From contig DAHUZE010000075.1 of assembly GCA_027306755.1 (NCBI GenBank), positions 1 to 44,550 of the forward strand: a DNA stretch of 44,550 nucleotides. Reading direction: 5' to 3'. Shown here piece after piece: positions 1 through 8,186 of this stretch (position 1 is its first letter; every line of letters begins with the position of its first letter). The notes under the pieces are model-generated. The model was not told the origin of the DNA. It searched no databases and worked only from the letters and a program-made list of their open reading frames with translations. The translations under genes were made by a program, and so were the position numbers. This DNA is from Acidimicrobiaceae bacterium (GTDB taxonomy: Bacteria > Actinomycetota > Acidimicrobiia > Acidimicrobiales > RAAP-2).

Positions 1-833
1 AAGTCCTCCCGCAGGGTCGTCCCGTGATGGATCTGGAGCTCGCCAGCGCTGTAGAGCAAGTGGAAGTAGGAGAAGGACGCCACGCCTGCCGAGCTCGTGA
101 AATTCACTGCGTGCCCCACGCTGTTGCTTCCCTGGAGCAGCGTGCCTCCGTCACTCATGAACGCCGGGAGGATGTGCGCCGACGAGTCCTTCCACCCGAG
201 TGGGATGACGCCGGGGTCCTTCGCCTTTATTGCGGACGCGTCGGCGGCCAGCTGCTTCCAGGTGGTGGGGGGCGAGGTGATGCCTGCGTGCTGGAACAAT
301 GCTTTGTTATAGAGGACCTGGGAGAGCTTGACGTCGGCTTGGAGGCGGTAATGCTGCCCCTTCACCATGCCGTTGTCCCAGACTGCCGGCGTGAAGTTCC
401 TCTTCGTGATCGTCGTGCTTCCCTTGATGAACCTGTTCCAGGAGACCAGTGCTCCGCCCTGGACGAGTTGACTGTCGTAGTGGCTGATCTCGGCCAATGC
501 CGGTGCCGTGCCTGCCGGAATGGCGGCAAGGAGCTTGGTCGACGCTTTGGTCACGACGATCGTCACCTTGACGGATCCCTTGTGCGTCCTGTCGAACCGA
601 GCGACGAGAGCGGACATGGCGTTGCCCACCGGGCCTCCGTTGTGCGACTCCCACAGTGTGATCGCTATCGAGCCATGCGTTGCCGACAGGCGTCGGGGGC
701 TGGCTGCGGCTGGGGCGGCGCCGGCCAGCAGGATCGCCGATCCGGCCACGACGGCCGGAAGCCATCGGACTCGCCGGATGGTACGGCGGGCTCGGGGGAT
801 CGCGCCGGATTCCGGGCGGAGCTCGGCCGACAT
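1..833 (-). CDS. Extracellular solute-binding protein of a sugar-type ABC transporter, 3' end cut by window
   Basis: Reading the minus strand from ATG at 833 gives 277 codons that run off the window edge. The N-terminus is a signal peptide: an Arg-rich start (RRTIRRVRW), a hydrophobic core (LPAVVAGSAILLAGAA) and an Ala-rich cleavage zone. The mature part begins ITLWESHNGGPVGNAMSAL and continues with features of family-1 (maltose/glycerol-3-phosphate type) binding proteins, such as LSQVLYNKALFQHAG and a later PPTTWKQL segment. There is no lipobox Cys, so it is a secreted or N-terminally anchored binding protein. An AG-rich RBS (GAGAGGA) lies about 8 nt upstream of the ATG. Permease genes would be expected beyond the left edge but are not visible. 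The substrate cannot be told from the sequence. Confidence 0.85.
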   Translation of the reverse strand, partial: MSAELRPESGAIPRARRTIRRVRWLPAVVAGSAILLAGAAPAAASPRRLSATHGSIAITLWESHNGGPVGNAMSALVARFDRTHKGSVKVTIVVTKASTKLLAAIPAGTAPALAEISHYDSQLVQGGALVSWNRFIKGSTTITKRNFTPAVWDNGMVKGQHYRLQADVKLSQVLYNKALFQHAGITSPPTTWKQLAADASAIKAKDPGVIPLGWKDSSAHILPAFMSDGGTLLQGSNSVGHAVNFTSSAGVASFSYFHLLYSAGELQIHHGTTLRED

Positions 834-1065
834 TATGGTGCGTCCTCTCGTCGTCGCTTGCACGTATCGGCCAGTAGCGGTGGCCATGCCGGCAACGTAC
901 CGATCCCAGGTAGCTCAGCCGTGTCGTCGGAGCGGCGGGAGCATGAACGTTCTGGGCGGCGCGATGAACAGTTCTGACGGAACGCTCAGAATGGTGAACC
1001 GGACCCATGGTGAGCCGCGCAAGCAAACTTGGAGCACGCCCGGAAGTACGCGACGATGCGAAGTG

Positions 1066-2157
1066 GTGTCCACGACAACGAAGGACCATCGAGCAGGGCG
1101 GCGGGCGCGAGTCGGGGTGCTGTGGCGTGGCAAGCCGGGAGCGCAGACGCCACCCGAGGACCGGGGCCTCGGGCCGCTGTTCGCCGCCCTCTCCGCCCTC
1201 GGCGTCGAGGTCGTCCCCGTCCCGTTCAGCGAGGACCGCGTTCAGGAGGTGCGCGCGCAGCTGCGCTCCCTCGACGGAGTGCTCGTCTGGATCAACCCGG
1301 TTCAAGACGGCGTAAATCGCCAGCAGGTGGACGAGCTGCTCGGTGAGGCGGCGGCGCGCGGCACGTGGGTGTCGGCACACCCCGACGTGATCTGCAAGAT
1401 GGGCACCAAGGAGGTGCTCTACGAGACCCGCCATCTCGGATGGGGCTCCGACATCGGCATCTACCGTTCCGCCGGTGAGCTCGCCGAACGGCTTCCTGGC
1501 CGGCTTTCCCGATATGGCCGTCTCGTCGTCAAGCAAGGCCGCGGCAACGGCGGAATCGGGGTCTGGAGCGTCGAGATGTGCGAGCCGAGTCCGCCGGCAA
1601 CCCTGGGCTCACCGGTGCGGGTACGACAGGCCCGTGCGAGCGATGCAACCGAACAGGTCGGCCTTGGTGAGTTCGTCGAGCGGTGCGCGTCGTATTTTTC
1701 CTGGTCCGGGGTGCTCATCGACCAGCCGTACCAACCCCGCTTGGCGGAAGGGCTGATCCGCTGCTACTTCTCCCACGACCGGGTGGTCGGCGTCTGCCAC
1801 CAGCAGCCCAAGGGCCTGCTGGACGCCGCCCCGCCCGCATGCCGTGAGGAGGGGACCCCCCCGGTTACGGATGGCCCTCACGTCCCGGACTACCAGCGGC
1901 TGTGCCAGCAGGCGGAAGGGGAGTGGGTGCCCGAGATGATGAGCGTGCTCGACCTGGACGCGCGCGCCCTCCCGGTCATCTGGGATGCCGACTTCCTCCA
2001 TGGCCCGAAGGCAGAGGACGGGAACGACAGCTACGTGCTCTGCGAGATCAACGTCAGTGCGGTGTGGCCGTTCCCGGTAATGGCCTCGCGGACGATCGCC
2101 GCCAATGCTCTGGCGCGGATCGATGCGTCCACTCCAGCGCGCGAAGGTCGATCATGA
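1066..2157 (+). CDS. Cj0069-family, ATP-grasp-like protein of unknown substrate
   Basis: About 363 aa. It opens with a Rossmann-like strand (RVGVLWRGKPG) and has an ATP-grasp-like glycine segment (LVVKQGRGNGGIGVWSV). Near the C-terminus are paired acidic segments (VIWDADFLHG and YVLCEINVSAVWPFP) that resemble the metal/ATP-binding Asp and Glu-x-Asn of ATP-grasp ligases. I recognise the family as the conserved Cj0069 group, whose reaction is not established as far as I know. The start is uncertain: in-frame GTG codons lie at 1063 and 1066 and an ATG at 991, none with a strong RBS. I chose the GTG nearest the conserved domain. A divergent promoter region (834-1065) separates it from the solute-binding gene. 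It leads a probable operon with the two genes that follow. Confidence 0.75.
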   Translation: MSTTTKDHRAGRRARVGVLWRGKPGAQTPPEDRGLGPLFAALSALGVEVVPVPFSEDRVQEVRAQLRSLDGVLVWINPVQDGVNRQQVDELLGEAAARGTWVSAHPDVICKMGTKEVLYETRHLGWGSDIGIYRSAGELAERLPGRLSRYGRLVVKQGRGNGGIGVWSVEMCEPSPPATLGSPVRVRQARASDATEQVGLGEFVERCASYFSWSGVLIDQPYQPRLAEGLIRCYFSHDRVVGVCHQQPKGLLDAAPPACREEGTPPVTDGPHVPDYQRLCQQAEGEWVPEMMSVLDLDARALPVIWDADFLHGPKAEDGNDSYVLCEINVSAVWPFPVMASRTIAANALARIDASTPAREGRS

Positions 2158-2260
2158 CGGGCATGGGCCCCCCTCAGTCCGGGGCGGTCGCGCACCGGCA
2201 GCGGAGGCACCCGATCCCACGCTGCCTACACTCCCTTCAGACGCGATCGAGGAGGTCAAG

Positions 2261-2449
2261 GTGAGCTTCATGCGCGGCTTTTTGCCCCGGCCGGTGCGCA
2301 GGGCGATCCACCCGGTCCGGAGCACCGCCGGCTCCATCAAGCGACGGGCCACGCCGCGGCCGGTGCGGGCCATGCAGTACGCGCGCCATCCGGTCGGCAC
2401 GGCGACGACCCGCATCGGCCGGGCTGCCCGTCGCTCCATGTTCAGGTAG
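2261..2449 (+). CDS. Small, strongly basic hypothetical protein (62 aa)
   Basis: A perfect AGGAGG at 2250-2255 sits 5 nt before a GTG at 2261, which opens a 62-codon frame ending 14 nt before the next gene. The product (start VSFMRGFLPRPVRRAIHPVR) is very rich in Arg and Pro and nearly free of acidic residues. It contains a loose internal repeat of PRPVR and HPV/HPVG segments. There is no signal peptide or membrane segment. The strong RBS and position inside an operon between a Cj0069-family gene and a propeller gene argue it is real. It could be a nucleic-acid-binding peptide, an antimicrobial-like peptide or a modified-peptide precursor. I do not recognise a family, and the neighbours do not settle which. 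Confidence 0.6.
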   Translation: MSFMRGFLPRPVRRAIHPVRSTAGSIKRRATPRPVRAMQYARHPVGTATTRIGRAARRSMFR

Positions 2450-2463
2450 CGGGGGCCTTCCCC

Positions 2464-3366
2464 ATGCTGCTGGTCGGCACCACCGATCACCTGGAAGATG
2501 TCGACCGCCAGCTGTCGCTCGCAGAGGACGTCCGGGTCACCGCGATCGCCCGGCAGGCGGCTGTGGGGGTCAGCCCGCTCATGTACGCCCTCTTCGACGG
2601 CGATCGGGTGGTCCGGGTGGACCGTGACGGCGTGACGCCGCTGGCCAGATTGGGCGAGCCGGCCGGGCAGAGCCTCATTGCCGACAGCGGGTCAGTGGTC
2701 GTCGGGTTGGCTGGCGCCCGGCTGGCCCTTGTGGACCCGCAGGGCGGCGGCGTGGAGCCTCTCCCGGCTTTCACAGCCGCTCCCGGCCGGGAAGGATGGC
2801 AGAACCCTGCTGGCCCTTCTCCCGACCTTCGCTCCGCGACGGTCACGGAGTCCGGTGCCTGGTTGGTGAACGTGCACGTCGGTGGGGTCTGGCGATCGGT
2901 CGACAAGGGCCGGACCTGGACGGGCGTGCTGGCGCCCGAGGTGGACGTCCACGAGGTGGTCGGGGGCCTGTCCGGCCGGGTGGTGGCGGCCGCTGCCGCA
3001 GGAGTGGGCTGGAGCCTGGACGACGGCGTGACGTGGCAGTGGACGCAGGCCGGTCTCCACGCCCCGTACTGCCGTGCTGTGGCGATGGACGGTGACGTCG
3101 TGTACGTGACGGCCTCGACCGGTCCGGACACGACCGACGGCCGTCTCTACCGCGGCACGATCGGAGGGCCGATGGAGCCGTGCGCCAACGGGGTGCCGCC
3201 CGCGTTTCCCTTCAACCTCGACACGGGCACTCTGGACGCCAGGGGCGGCGCGGTGGCGCTGGGGACTCCGGACGGATGCATCTACCGGTCGGCCGACCAG
3301 GGCGTGTCCTTCGAGCAGGTGACGGAGCGGGTCGGCGGCCACCTGCGGGTCGTGCGCTTCGGGTGA
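2464..3366 (+). CDS. Asp-box (BNR/sialidase-like) beta-propeller protein
   Basis: 300 aa, starting at ATG 2464, only 14 nt after the small basic protein, so probably co-transcribed. Three Asp-box motifs (S-x-D-x-G-x-T-W) are visible: SVDKGRTW near residue 145, SLDDGVTW near 184 and SADQGVSF near 276. They mark the blades of a sialidase/photosystem-II-stability-factor-like propeller. No sialidase catalytic residues (FRIP, Arg triad) can be seen, so it is unlikely to be a glycosidase. There is no signal peptide and it is probably cytosolic. Such propellers often act as binding or scaffold modules, and here it may partner the small basic protein or the ATP-grasp-like enzyme upstream (inference). 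Confidence 0.75.
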   Translation: MLLVGTTDHLEDVDRQLSLAEDVRVTAIARQAAVGVSPLMYALFDGDRVVRVDRDGVTPLARLGEPAGQSLIADSGSVVVGLAGARLALVDPQGGGVEPLPAFTAAPGREGWQNPAGPSPDLRSATVTESGAWLVNVHVGGVWRSVDKGRTWTGVLAPEVDVHEVVGGLSGRVVAAAAAGVGWSLDDGVTWQWTQAGLHAPYCRAVAMDGDVVYVTASTGPDTTDGRLYRGTIGGPMEPCANGVPPAFPFNLDTGTLDARGGAVALGTPDGCIYRSADQGVSFEQVTERVGGHLRVVRFG

Positions 3367-3408
3367 CGCCTTCGGGTGTCGCCTGTTTACCCGCAGCCGC
3401 CGATGCCG

Positions 3409-3433
3409 TAGGATTGACTGTATGATCAGTCAG
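3409..3433 (+). promoter_or_regulatory. Leaderless-type promoter plus TetR-type operator, site A
   Basis: A -10 box TAGGAT (3409-3414) ends 7 nt before the ATG of the Rieske gene (3422), so transcription should begin at or next to the start codon. Overlapping it is the imperfect palindrome TTGACTGT-ATGA-TCAGTCAG (3414-3433). It has the same half-sites and 4-nt spacer as sites at 5957, 12822 and 16959. A repressor bound here would cover the transcription start. Confidence 0.65.
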
Positions 3434-4711
3434 TCGAGGCTTGAAGCCGGGACCTGTCTGGCGGCGGCGGGGGCGGAGACGGAGACGGCGGCGCCGGAGG
3501 CCGACCGGGTTCCCCTCGACCTCGCTGCGGTGGACCGATCGCTGCTCCCGTTCGGGGAGGCGAGGCTCCTGCCGCGCGAGGCCTATACGAGCGACGCCGT
3601 GCTGGCCTGGGAGCGGCGCAACTTCTTTGAGGGCGGCTGGACGTGCATCGGGCGGAGCACGGCGGTCGCAGCGCCCGGGGACCAGCGGGCCGAGGCGGTG
3701 GGGCGAGGCGGCGTGTTCTTGATCCGGGCCCAGGACGGCATCGTGCGGGCGTTCGCCAACGCATGCCGGCACCGGGGGCACGAGCTCCTCCCGTGCGGCG
3801 CCGAGACCGTGAACCGGCCGATCGTGCTGTGTCCCTACCATGCCTGGTCGTACCGACTGGACGGCCGGTTGCGAAAGGCCCCGGGCTTCGACGGCGTCGC
3901 CTCGTTCGACGTGGACAGCTACGGCCTGGTCGAGCTTCCCTGCGCCGAATGGCACAACCTGCTCTTCGTGGACGCGTCCGGGGCCGCCGGGCCCTTCGAC
4001 GAGCATGTGGCCGGGCTCGAGCCGGTGATCGCCCCCTACGAGATGGAGCGGCTCGTAACCCGGGGCCGCCACGACTACGTGGTGGCCGCCAACTGGAAGG
4101 TTCTGGTCGAGAACTACCAGGAGTGCTACCACTGTCCCGTCATCCATCCCGAGCTGTGCGCAGCCAGCCCGCCGAGAAGTGGGGACAACTACCACAACCC
4201 GGCCGGTGCCTGGGCGGGCGGCTGGATGGACCTGCGGGACGGCTTCGAGACCATGTCGCTCGACGGGCACACCGACGCTCGTCCCCTCCGCGGGTTGGAC
4301 GGCCACCGCCGCCGGATCGTGGACTACATCGGAATCTTCCCGAACGTGCTGGTGAGCCTCCACCCTGACTACGTCATGACGCATGTGCTCACCCCGCTGG
4401 CGGCCGACCGCACCCGGGTCGTCTGCGAGTGGCACTTCGCTCCGGATGACGCGGGCCGCCCGGGCTTCGACCCGTCCTTCGCCGTGGACTTCTGGGACGT
4501 CACCAACCGCCAGGACTGGCTCGCTTGCGAATCGGTCCAGCGCGGCCTGTCGAACCCCCGGGCGATCCCCGGGCCGATGGCTCCCGAGGAGGACGGCGTC
4601 CACCAGTTCGTGACCATGGTCGCCTCGGGCTATACCGGCCGGCCGCGGCGCCCGCGGTCGGGCTCCGCAGCCGCGGCGGCGGGAAGGGAGCACGCCCAGG
4701 GCGTGCGCTGA
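3422..4711 (+). CDS. Rieske [2Fe-2S] oxygenase, alpha subunit (ring-hydroxylating/N-demethylating type)
   Basis: 429 aa. The Rieske domain is at about residues 70-175, with ligands in ANACRHRGH (Cys115, His117) and LCPYHAW (Cys137, His140). The catalytic SRPBCC domain follows, with the mononuclear iron motif ENYQECYHCPVIHPEL (Asn231, His237, His242) and a probable third ligand Asp in RQDW near residue 365. The overall pattern resembles the choline/glycine-betaine/carnitine-type oxygenase group as well as aromatic dioxygenases. Either way it would hydroxylate its substrate with O2 and electrons from a reductase that is not in this window. It begins without an RBS at a leaderless-type promoter. 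Its operator is shared with the acyl-CoA dehydrogenase, oxidoreductase, TetR and aminotransferase genes, which points to catabolism of a nitrogenous substrate (inference). Confidence 0.9.
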   Translation: MISQSRLEAGTCLAAAGAETETAAPEADRVPLDLAAVDRSLLPFGEARLLPREAYTSDAVLAWERRNFFEGGWTCIGRSTAVAAPGDQRAEAVGRGGVFLIRAQDGIVRAFANACRHRGHELLPCGAETVNRPIVLCPYHAWSYRLDGRLRKAPGFDGVASFDVDSYGLVELPCAEWHNLLFVDASGAAGPFDEHVAGLEPVIAPYEMERLVTRGRHDYVVAANWKVLVENYQECYHCPVIHPELCAASPPRSGDNYHNPAGAWAGGWMDLRDGFETMSLDGHTDARPLRGLDGHRRRIVDYIGIFPNVLVSLHPDYVMTHVLTPLAADRTRVVCEWHFAPDDAGRPGFDPSFAVDFWDVTNRQDWLACESVQRGLSNPRAIPGPMAPEEDGVHQFVTMVASGYTGRPRRPRSGSAAAAAGREHAQGVR

Positions 4712-4740
4712 CCGACGGCTGACCGTTCGGCCCGCGCGGA

Positions 4741-5907
4741 TCAGGCCAGGGCGCCGATGCCGCGTTTGGCCAGTTGCGCCGCCACGATCACCCGCTGGAT
4801 CTCGCTGGTCCCTTCCCAGATCCGCTCGACCCGGAGCTCCCGGAAGAACCGCTCGGCCACGTTCTCTCGCATGTACCCCCGGCCGCCGAAGATCTGCACG
4901 GCGCGGTCCGCCACGCGGTTGGCCATCTCGGAGGCGAAGAGCTTTGCCATGGACGCCTGGCCGTGCTGGACCTTGCCGTCGCGGCCCTCGTCCACGCCGC
5001 GCGCCGCCTCGTAGAGCATGGCCCGACCGGCAAAGAGCTCGGTCGCGCTGTCGGCCAGCATCGCCTGCACGAGCTGGTGCTCCATGATGGGAGACCCCGA
5101 AACCGTCCGTTGGCGGGCGAAGCTCGTGGCCTCCTCCACCAGGCGCTCGGCCGCGCCCAGGCAGCGCGCGGCCACCATGATCCGTTCGAAGCGGAACCAC
5201 TCGTAGGCGTACCGCATGCCGCCGCCCTCCTCGCCCACGAGGTGGGTGGCGGGGACTCGCACGCCCTCGAAGGCGACGATCGGGTGGTGGTGGGCGAACG
5301 TGTGCGAGTACGCCGGCGTCCGCACCACGCGCACGCCCGGGGTGGGGAGGTCGACCAAGAACATGCCGTGGTTGCCGGCGTGCGGCCCGTCTGCCAGCCG
5401 GGCCTGGAAGAAGGCGTAGGTGGCCTCGTTGTAGGAGGTCACGTGCCACTTGACGCCGTCGAGCACGTACCCGTCCCCGTCCCGGCGCGCCGTGGACTCG
5501 ATGGCCGAGACGTCGGACCCGGCGTGCTCCTCGGTGATGGCGTAGCACTCGGCGGCCTCGCCGGCGACCGTCGGTCGCAGCCACCGCTCGATCTGCAGCT
5601 CGGTGGCCACGGGCACCCACCAGCGGGGCGGCGTGGACAGCATCCAGGCAAGGGCGTTCGTGGCTCGGCCCACCTGCTCCTGCACCAGGACCTGCTGGAG
5701 CGTGGTGCAGCCCCCGCCGCCGAGCTCTCGGGGGATGTTGGTGGCAACCAGGCCCTCGTGCCTGGCGCGGGCCCGCATGGCCGTGTCCACCTCCACCGGC
5801 AGGTGGCCGCCGTTGGACTCCGCCTCCTCTTCGTACGGGATCAGGTCGTCCACGAAGGCACGGGCGCGGTCCTGCACGGCGCGGTCCTCGGCCGACAGCT
5901 GGTACAC
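4741..5907 (-). CDS. Acyl-CoA dehydrogenase family protein
   Basis: 388 aa from GTG 5907, which has an excellent RBS (GGAGGGAGGG) 3-5 nt upstream. A GTG at 5952 would add 15 residues but has no RBS. The three classical parts are present: N-terminal helical domain, middle beta domain with CYAITEEHAGSDVSAIES, and C-terminal helical domain with MLYEAARGVDEG, RVADRAVQIFGGRGYM and IWEGTSEIQRVIVA. The Glu of WEGT is where the catalytic base of medium-chain/short-chain enzymes lies. It should alpha,beta-dehydrogenate an acyl-CoA, passing electrons to ETF. It is transcribed away from the FAD oxidase gene, with operator site B between them. It ends 30 nt from the convergent Rieske gene. Confidence 0.93.
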   Translation of the reverse strand: MYQLSAEDRAVQDRARAFVDDLIPYEEEAESNGGHLPVEVDTAMRARARHEGLVATNIPRELGGGGCTTLQQVLVQEQVGRATNALAWMLSTPPRWWVPVATELQIERWLRPTVAGEAAECYAITEEHAGSDVSAIESTARRDGDGYVLDGVKWHVTSYNEATYAFFQARLADGPHAGNHGMFLVDLPTPGVRVVRTPAYSHTFAHHHPIVAFEGVRVPATHLVGEEGGGMRYAYEWFRFERIMVAARCLGAAERLVEEATSFARQRTVSGSPIMEHQLVQAMLADSATELFAGRAMLYEAARGVDEGRDGKVQHGQASMAKLFASEMANRVADRAVQIFGGRGYMRENVAERFFRELRVERIWEGTSEIQRVIVAAQLAKRGIGALA

Positions 5908-5956
5908 AGGCCCTCCCTCCGGCGCATGCGCCCGGCGGGTACCGGCTCGCACGCGA

Positions 5957-5976
5957 TTGACTGACGGTTCAGTTTA
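5957..5976. promoter_or_regulatory. TetR-type operator, site B, in divergent promoter
   Basis: TTGACTGA-CGGT-TCAGTTTA, a palindrome with perfect ACTGA/TCAGT arms. On the minus strand the arm contains TAAACT (5971-5976), a good -10 box for the acyl-CoA dehydrogenase gene, so binding would block that promoter. It also lies about 30 nt upstream of the FAD oxidoreductase start on the plus strand. Confidence 0.7.
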
Positions 5977-6006
5977 TGCCAGGGTGCTCCCGTGCGCACG
6001 GGGGCG

Positions 6007-7206
6007 ATGAGCGGCACGGCGGATGCGGTGGTGGTGGGCGGCGGCACTGTCGGCGGGTGGTGCGCCTGGTTCCTCCGGCAGGCAGGCCTCCGGGTCGCCC
6101 TGGTGGAGCGGGAGATCCTCGGAAAAGGAGCGTCCAGCCGGGCGGCCGGGATGGTGCGGGCCCAGGGCGGTACGCATTGGGCCGTGCGGCTCGGGCAGTG
6201 GAGCCAGGCCTTCTACCTGTCCCAGCCCGAGTCGACGGGCGTGGACTCGGGGTTCGTCCCCACCGGCTACCTCATGCCCGCGTTCACGCAGGCGCAGGTG
6301 GCAGCGGGCCGGGCCCGGGTGGCGATGCAGCAGTTGCTCGGCCTCGACGTGTCGTGGCTCGATCCCGCCGAGGCGGCCGAGCGGATCCCCGCCATGGCCT
6401 CGGGCTCGCACCTCGGCGGCTCCTACGCCCCCGGGGACGGGTACGTGGACCCGCCGCGCAACGTCGTGGCATACGCCACGGCGTGCGTGCGCGACGGGGT
6501 GGACGTGCACGAGCGCACCGAGTTCCTCGGGCTGCGCTTCGATGGCGGGGACCGGCTGGCCGCGGTGGAGACGTCGTGCGGGCCGATCGCCACCGAGCGC
6601 GTGGTCCTGACCGGCGGCCCGGACCTCGCCGCGGTGGGCCGGAGGGCGGGGATCCGGGTGTCCGCGGGCGGGGCCCGGCACCAGGTGGCGGTGACGGAGC
6701 CGTCCCCCGCCCTGGTGCCTGAGCGCGTCCGCATGGTGTTCGACCTTGCCGAGGGCATGTACTGGCGCCCCGAGGAAGGCGGCGTCCTCTTCGGGATGAG
6801 CAACCCGGCAGAGACCCCCGGCCCGGCCCGGAGCCTGGACTGGCCCTACCTCGACAAGGTGCGGTCCCGGATGGCCGAGCTGCTTCCGGCAACCCGGGGA
6901 CTCGGCCTGCGCCGGGCCTGGGCGGCCACCATCGAGTACACGCCCGACCATCTCCCGATCCTCGGTCCGGGGGTGGACGCCGAGCGGGGTGCCCTGGCCG
7001 GCGTCACGGTTGCCTGCGCGGCCGGCCACGGGATGATGTGGGGGCCGGCAGTGGCCAGGGCGGCCGCCGACCTTGCCCTGCAGGGGGTGACGGACGTGTG
7101 CGACGTGTCCCAGCTGGGGCTCGGGCGCTTCGACGAGCACGGACGCAGTGCCCTCGCCGCCGATCCTGTGTCGTTGCCCTATCCAGAAAGGACCAGCAAT
7201 CCATGA
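6007..7206 (+). CDS. DAO-family FAD-dependent oxidoreductase (sarcosine/amino-acid oxidase type)
   Basis: 399 aa from ATG 6007; a GTG at 5992 is an alternative start. The dinucleotide-binding motif VVVGGGTVGGWCAWF is at the N-terminus and ends in the ribose-binding acidic residue of LVERE. Further DAO features are SSRAAGMVRAQGG, a substrate domain, and a C-terminal FAD-contact segment (YTPDHLPILGPGV, then CAAGHGMMWGPA). The family oxidises amines or amino acids (sarcosine, dimethylglycine, D-amino acids, glycerol-3-phosphate) to imines, with FAD as acceptor. Its stop overlaps the cupin start (ATGA), so the two are translationally coupled. It shares operator site B with the divergent acyl-CoA dehydrogenase. 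Confidence 0.9.
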   Translation: MSGTADAVVVGGGTVGGWCAWFLRQAGLRVALVEREILGKGASSRAAGMVRAQGGTHWAVRLGQWSQAFYLSQPESTGVDSGFVPTGYLMPAFTQAQVAAGRARVAMQQLLGLDVSWLDPAEAAERIPAMASGSHLGGSYAPGDGYVDPPRNVVAYATACVRDGVDVHERTEFLGLRFDGGDRLAAVETSCGPIATERVVLTGGPDLAAVGRRAGIRVSAGGARHQVAVTEPSPALVPERVRMVFDLAEGMYWRPEEGGVLFGMSNPAETPGPARSLDWPYLDKVRSRMAELLPATRGLGLRRAWAATIEYTPDHLPILGPGVDAERGALAGVTVACAAGHGMMWGPAVARAAADLALQGVTDVCDVSQLGLGRFDEHGRSALAADPVSLPYPERTSNP

Positions 7207-7565
7207 CTGACGAATCCACCACGATGGCTGCACCGGTGGTGCGCGATGCCGCCACCAGGACCGACCTGGAGGACTGGGGCCCCCTCGACGAGGCGACCGG
7301 CGCGGAGATGCGCACGTCGGGCCTCACCTTGTGGGAGGACGGCAGCGGCTCGGAGTCCGGGATCTGGGAGTGCACGGCCGGACCGTCTCGCTGGGACCTC
7401 GAGACCAACGAGTTCGTGCACGTGCTCTCGGGCTCCATGACCGTCACCGCCGACGGCGCCAACCCCATGGAGGTCAAGGCGGGCGACGCGCTGCTCTTCC
7501 CCAAGGGTTGGGCGGGGACCTGGCAGATCCACGAGACCCTGCGCAAGCTCTACGTCATCTTCTGA
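7203..7565 (+). CDS. Small single-domain cupin (cupin_3/DUF861 type)
   Basis: 120 aa, ATG 7203, overlapping the stop of the oxidoreductase by 4 nt and preceded by an AAAGGA RBS. The cupin core runs ESGIWECTAGPSRWD, EFVHVLSGSMTVTADG, then AGDALLFPKGWAGTWQIHE. This matches the small cupins often encoded beside DAO and aldehyde dehydrogenase genes in amine and polyamine catabolism. The metal-binding set of a classical cupin is only partly kept (Glu and His near LETNEFVH, His in QIHE), so it may be a sensing or stabilising protein rather than an enzyme. A GACGC microsatellite begins at its stop codon. Confidence 0.85.
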   Translation: MTDESTTMAAPVVRDAATRTDLEDWGPLDEATGAEMRTSGLTLWEDGSGSESGIWECTAGPSRWDLETNEFVHVLSGSMTVTADGANPMEVKAGDALLFPKGWAGTWQIHETLRKLYVIF

Positions 7566-7598
7566 CGCGACGCGACGCGACGCGACGCGACGCGACGC
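7564..7598. repeat. Pentanucleotide microsatellite, (GACGC)x7
   Basis: Seven perfect copies of GACGC start inside the TGA stop of the cupin gene and fill most of the 53-nt gap to the convergent AsnC gene. Because the stop lies in the first unit, length change would not extend the protein. A pentamer array this long is unusual in bacterial DNA. Confidence 0.95.
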
Positions 7599-7618
7599 GC
7601 CGCGAGCCGGGGCGCCGC

Positions 7619-8068
7619 TCAGGCCTCCAAAATCCGGGTCGGGTCGAAGACCACCTCGCTCAGCACGATCCGGCTGTGGATCTCGCGGACGCCTGCGGCC
7701 CGCAGCCGGTCCACCACCAACTCCAGGTCCGCGGTGTCGATGCAGGCGAGCCGGATCTGGTAGTCGTACTCCCCGGTGGTATGGGTTGCCGCCAGCACCT
7801 GGGGGACGGTCGCCAGCGCCCGCTCGAACGCCAGCCGGTCCACGTCCGCGTGCAACTTGGTGTCGGACAGGGCCAGGAGGGTGCGGCCCAGGCGCTCCAG
7901 GTCGATCTGGGCGTGGAACCCGCTCAAGAGGCCCACCTGGCGGAGCCGCCGGACGCGCTCGGCCACGCTGTTGGCGCTCAGGTGCACCAGCCGGCCGAGC
8001 TCCTGGTAGGTCATCCGCCCGTCGGCCACCAGGGCGCCCACCAGCTGGCGATCCACGTCGTCCAACAT
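7619..8068 (-). CDS. Lrp/AsnC-family transcriptional regulator
   Basis: 149 aa from ATG 8068, which has a GAGGA RBS 5 nt upstream. An in-frame ATG at 8092 lies inside the presumed promoter and is less likely. The N-terminal winged helix-turn-helix is MLDDVDRQLVGALVADGRM, then YQELGRLVHLSANSVAERV. The C-terminal RAM ligand-binding domain includes AATHTTGEYDYQIRLAC. The length is normal for the family. Such proteins sense amino acids and control their transport or catabolism, which fits the amine/amino-acid flavour of the neighbours. A palindrome just upstream suggests autoregulation. Confidence 0.93.
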   Translation of the reverse strand: MLDDVDRQLVGALVADGRMTYQELGRLVHLSANSVAERVRRLRQVGLLSGFHAQIDLERLGRTLLALSDTKLHADVDRLAFERALATVPQVLAATHTTGEYDYQIRLACIDTADLELVVDRLRAAGVREIHSRIVLSEVVFDPTRILEA

Positions 8069-8089
8069 CCGTTTCCTCGGGATCGGCGG

Positions 8090-8118
8090 CATAGTGCTCA
8101 GTATGGCGCCATTTTCAA
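8090..8118 (-). promoter_or_regulatory. AsnC gene promoter with overlapping palindrome
   Basis: On the minus strand a -35 TTGAAA (8113-8118) and -10 CACTAT (8091-8096) are spaced by 16 nt. The -10 lies within the 16-bp imperfect palindrome CATAGTGCTCAGTATG (8090-8105), typical of a site read by an Lrp/AsnC dimer. This supports autoregulation and the downstream start at 8068. Confidence 0.5.
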
Positions 8119-8186
8119 GGGAGATACGGGCACGAGAGCCAAAGTTCAGAGAGAAACGAAGCGCATAACCCTCGATACTGGAGGAC

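Noticed and set aside
508-1065. Long N-terminal extension of the Cj0069-family protein
   Set aside because: The frame is open back to 508 only because of high GC content; it runs antisense to the solute-binding gene and lacks family features before about 1110.
3212-5620. Very long minus-strand open frame of about 800 codons
   Set aside because: Its product is Arg/Ala/Gly/Pro-rich low-complexity sequence antisense to or out of frame with the Rieske and acyl-CoA dehydrogenase genes, which carry clear motifs.
7564-7598. Phase-variable translation of the cupin
   Set aside because: The stop codon lies in the first repeat unit, so slippage cannot extend or truncate the protein.
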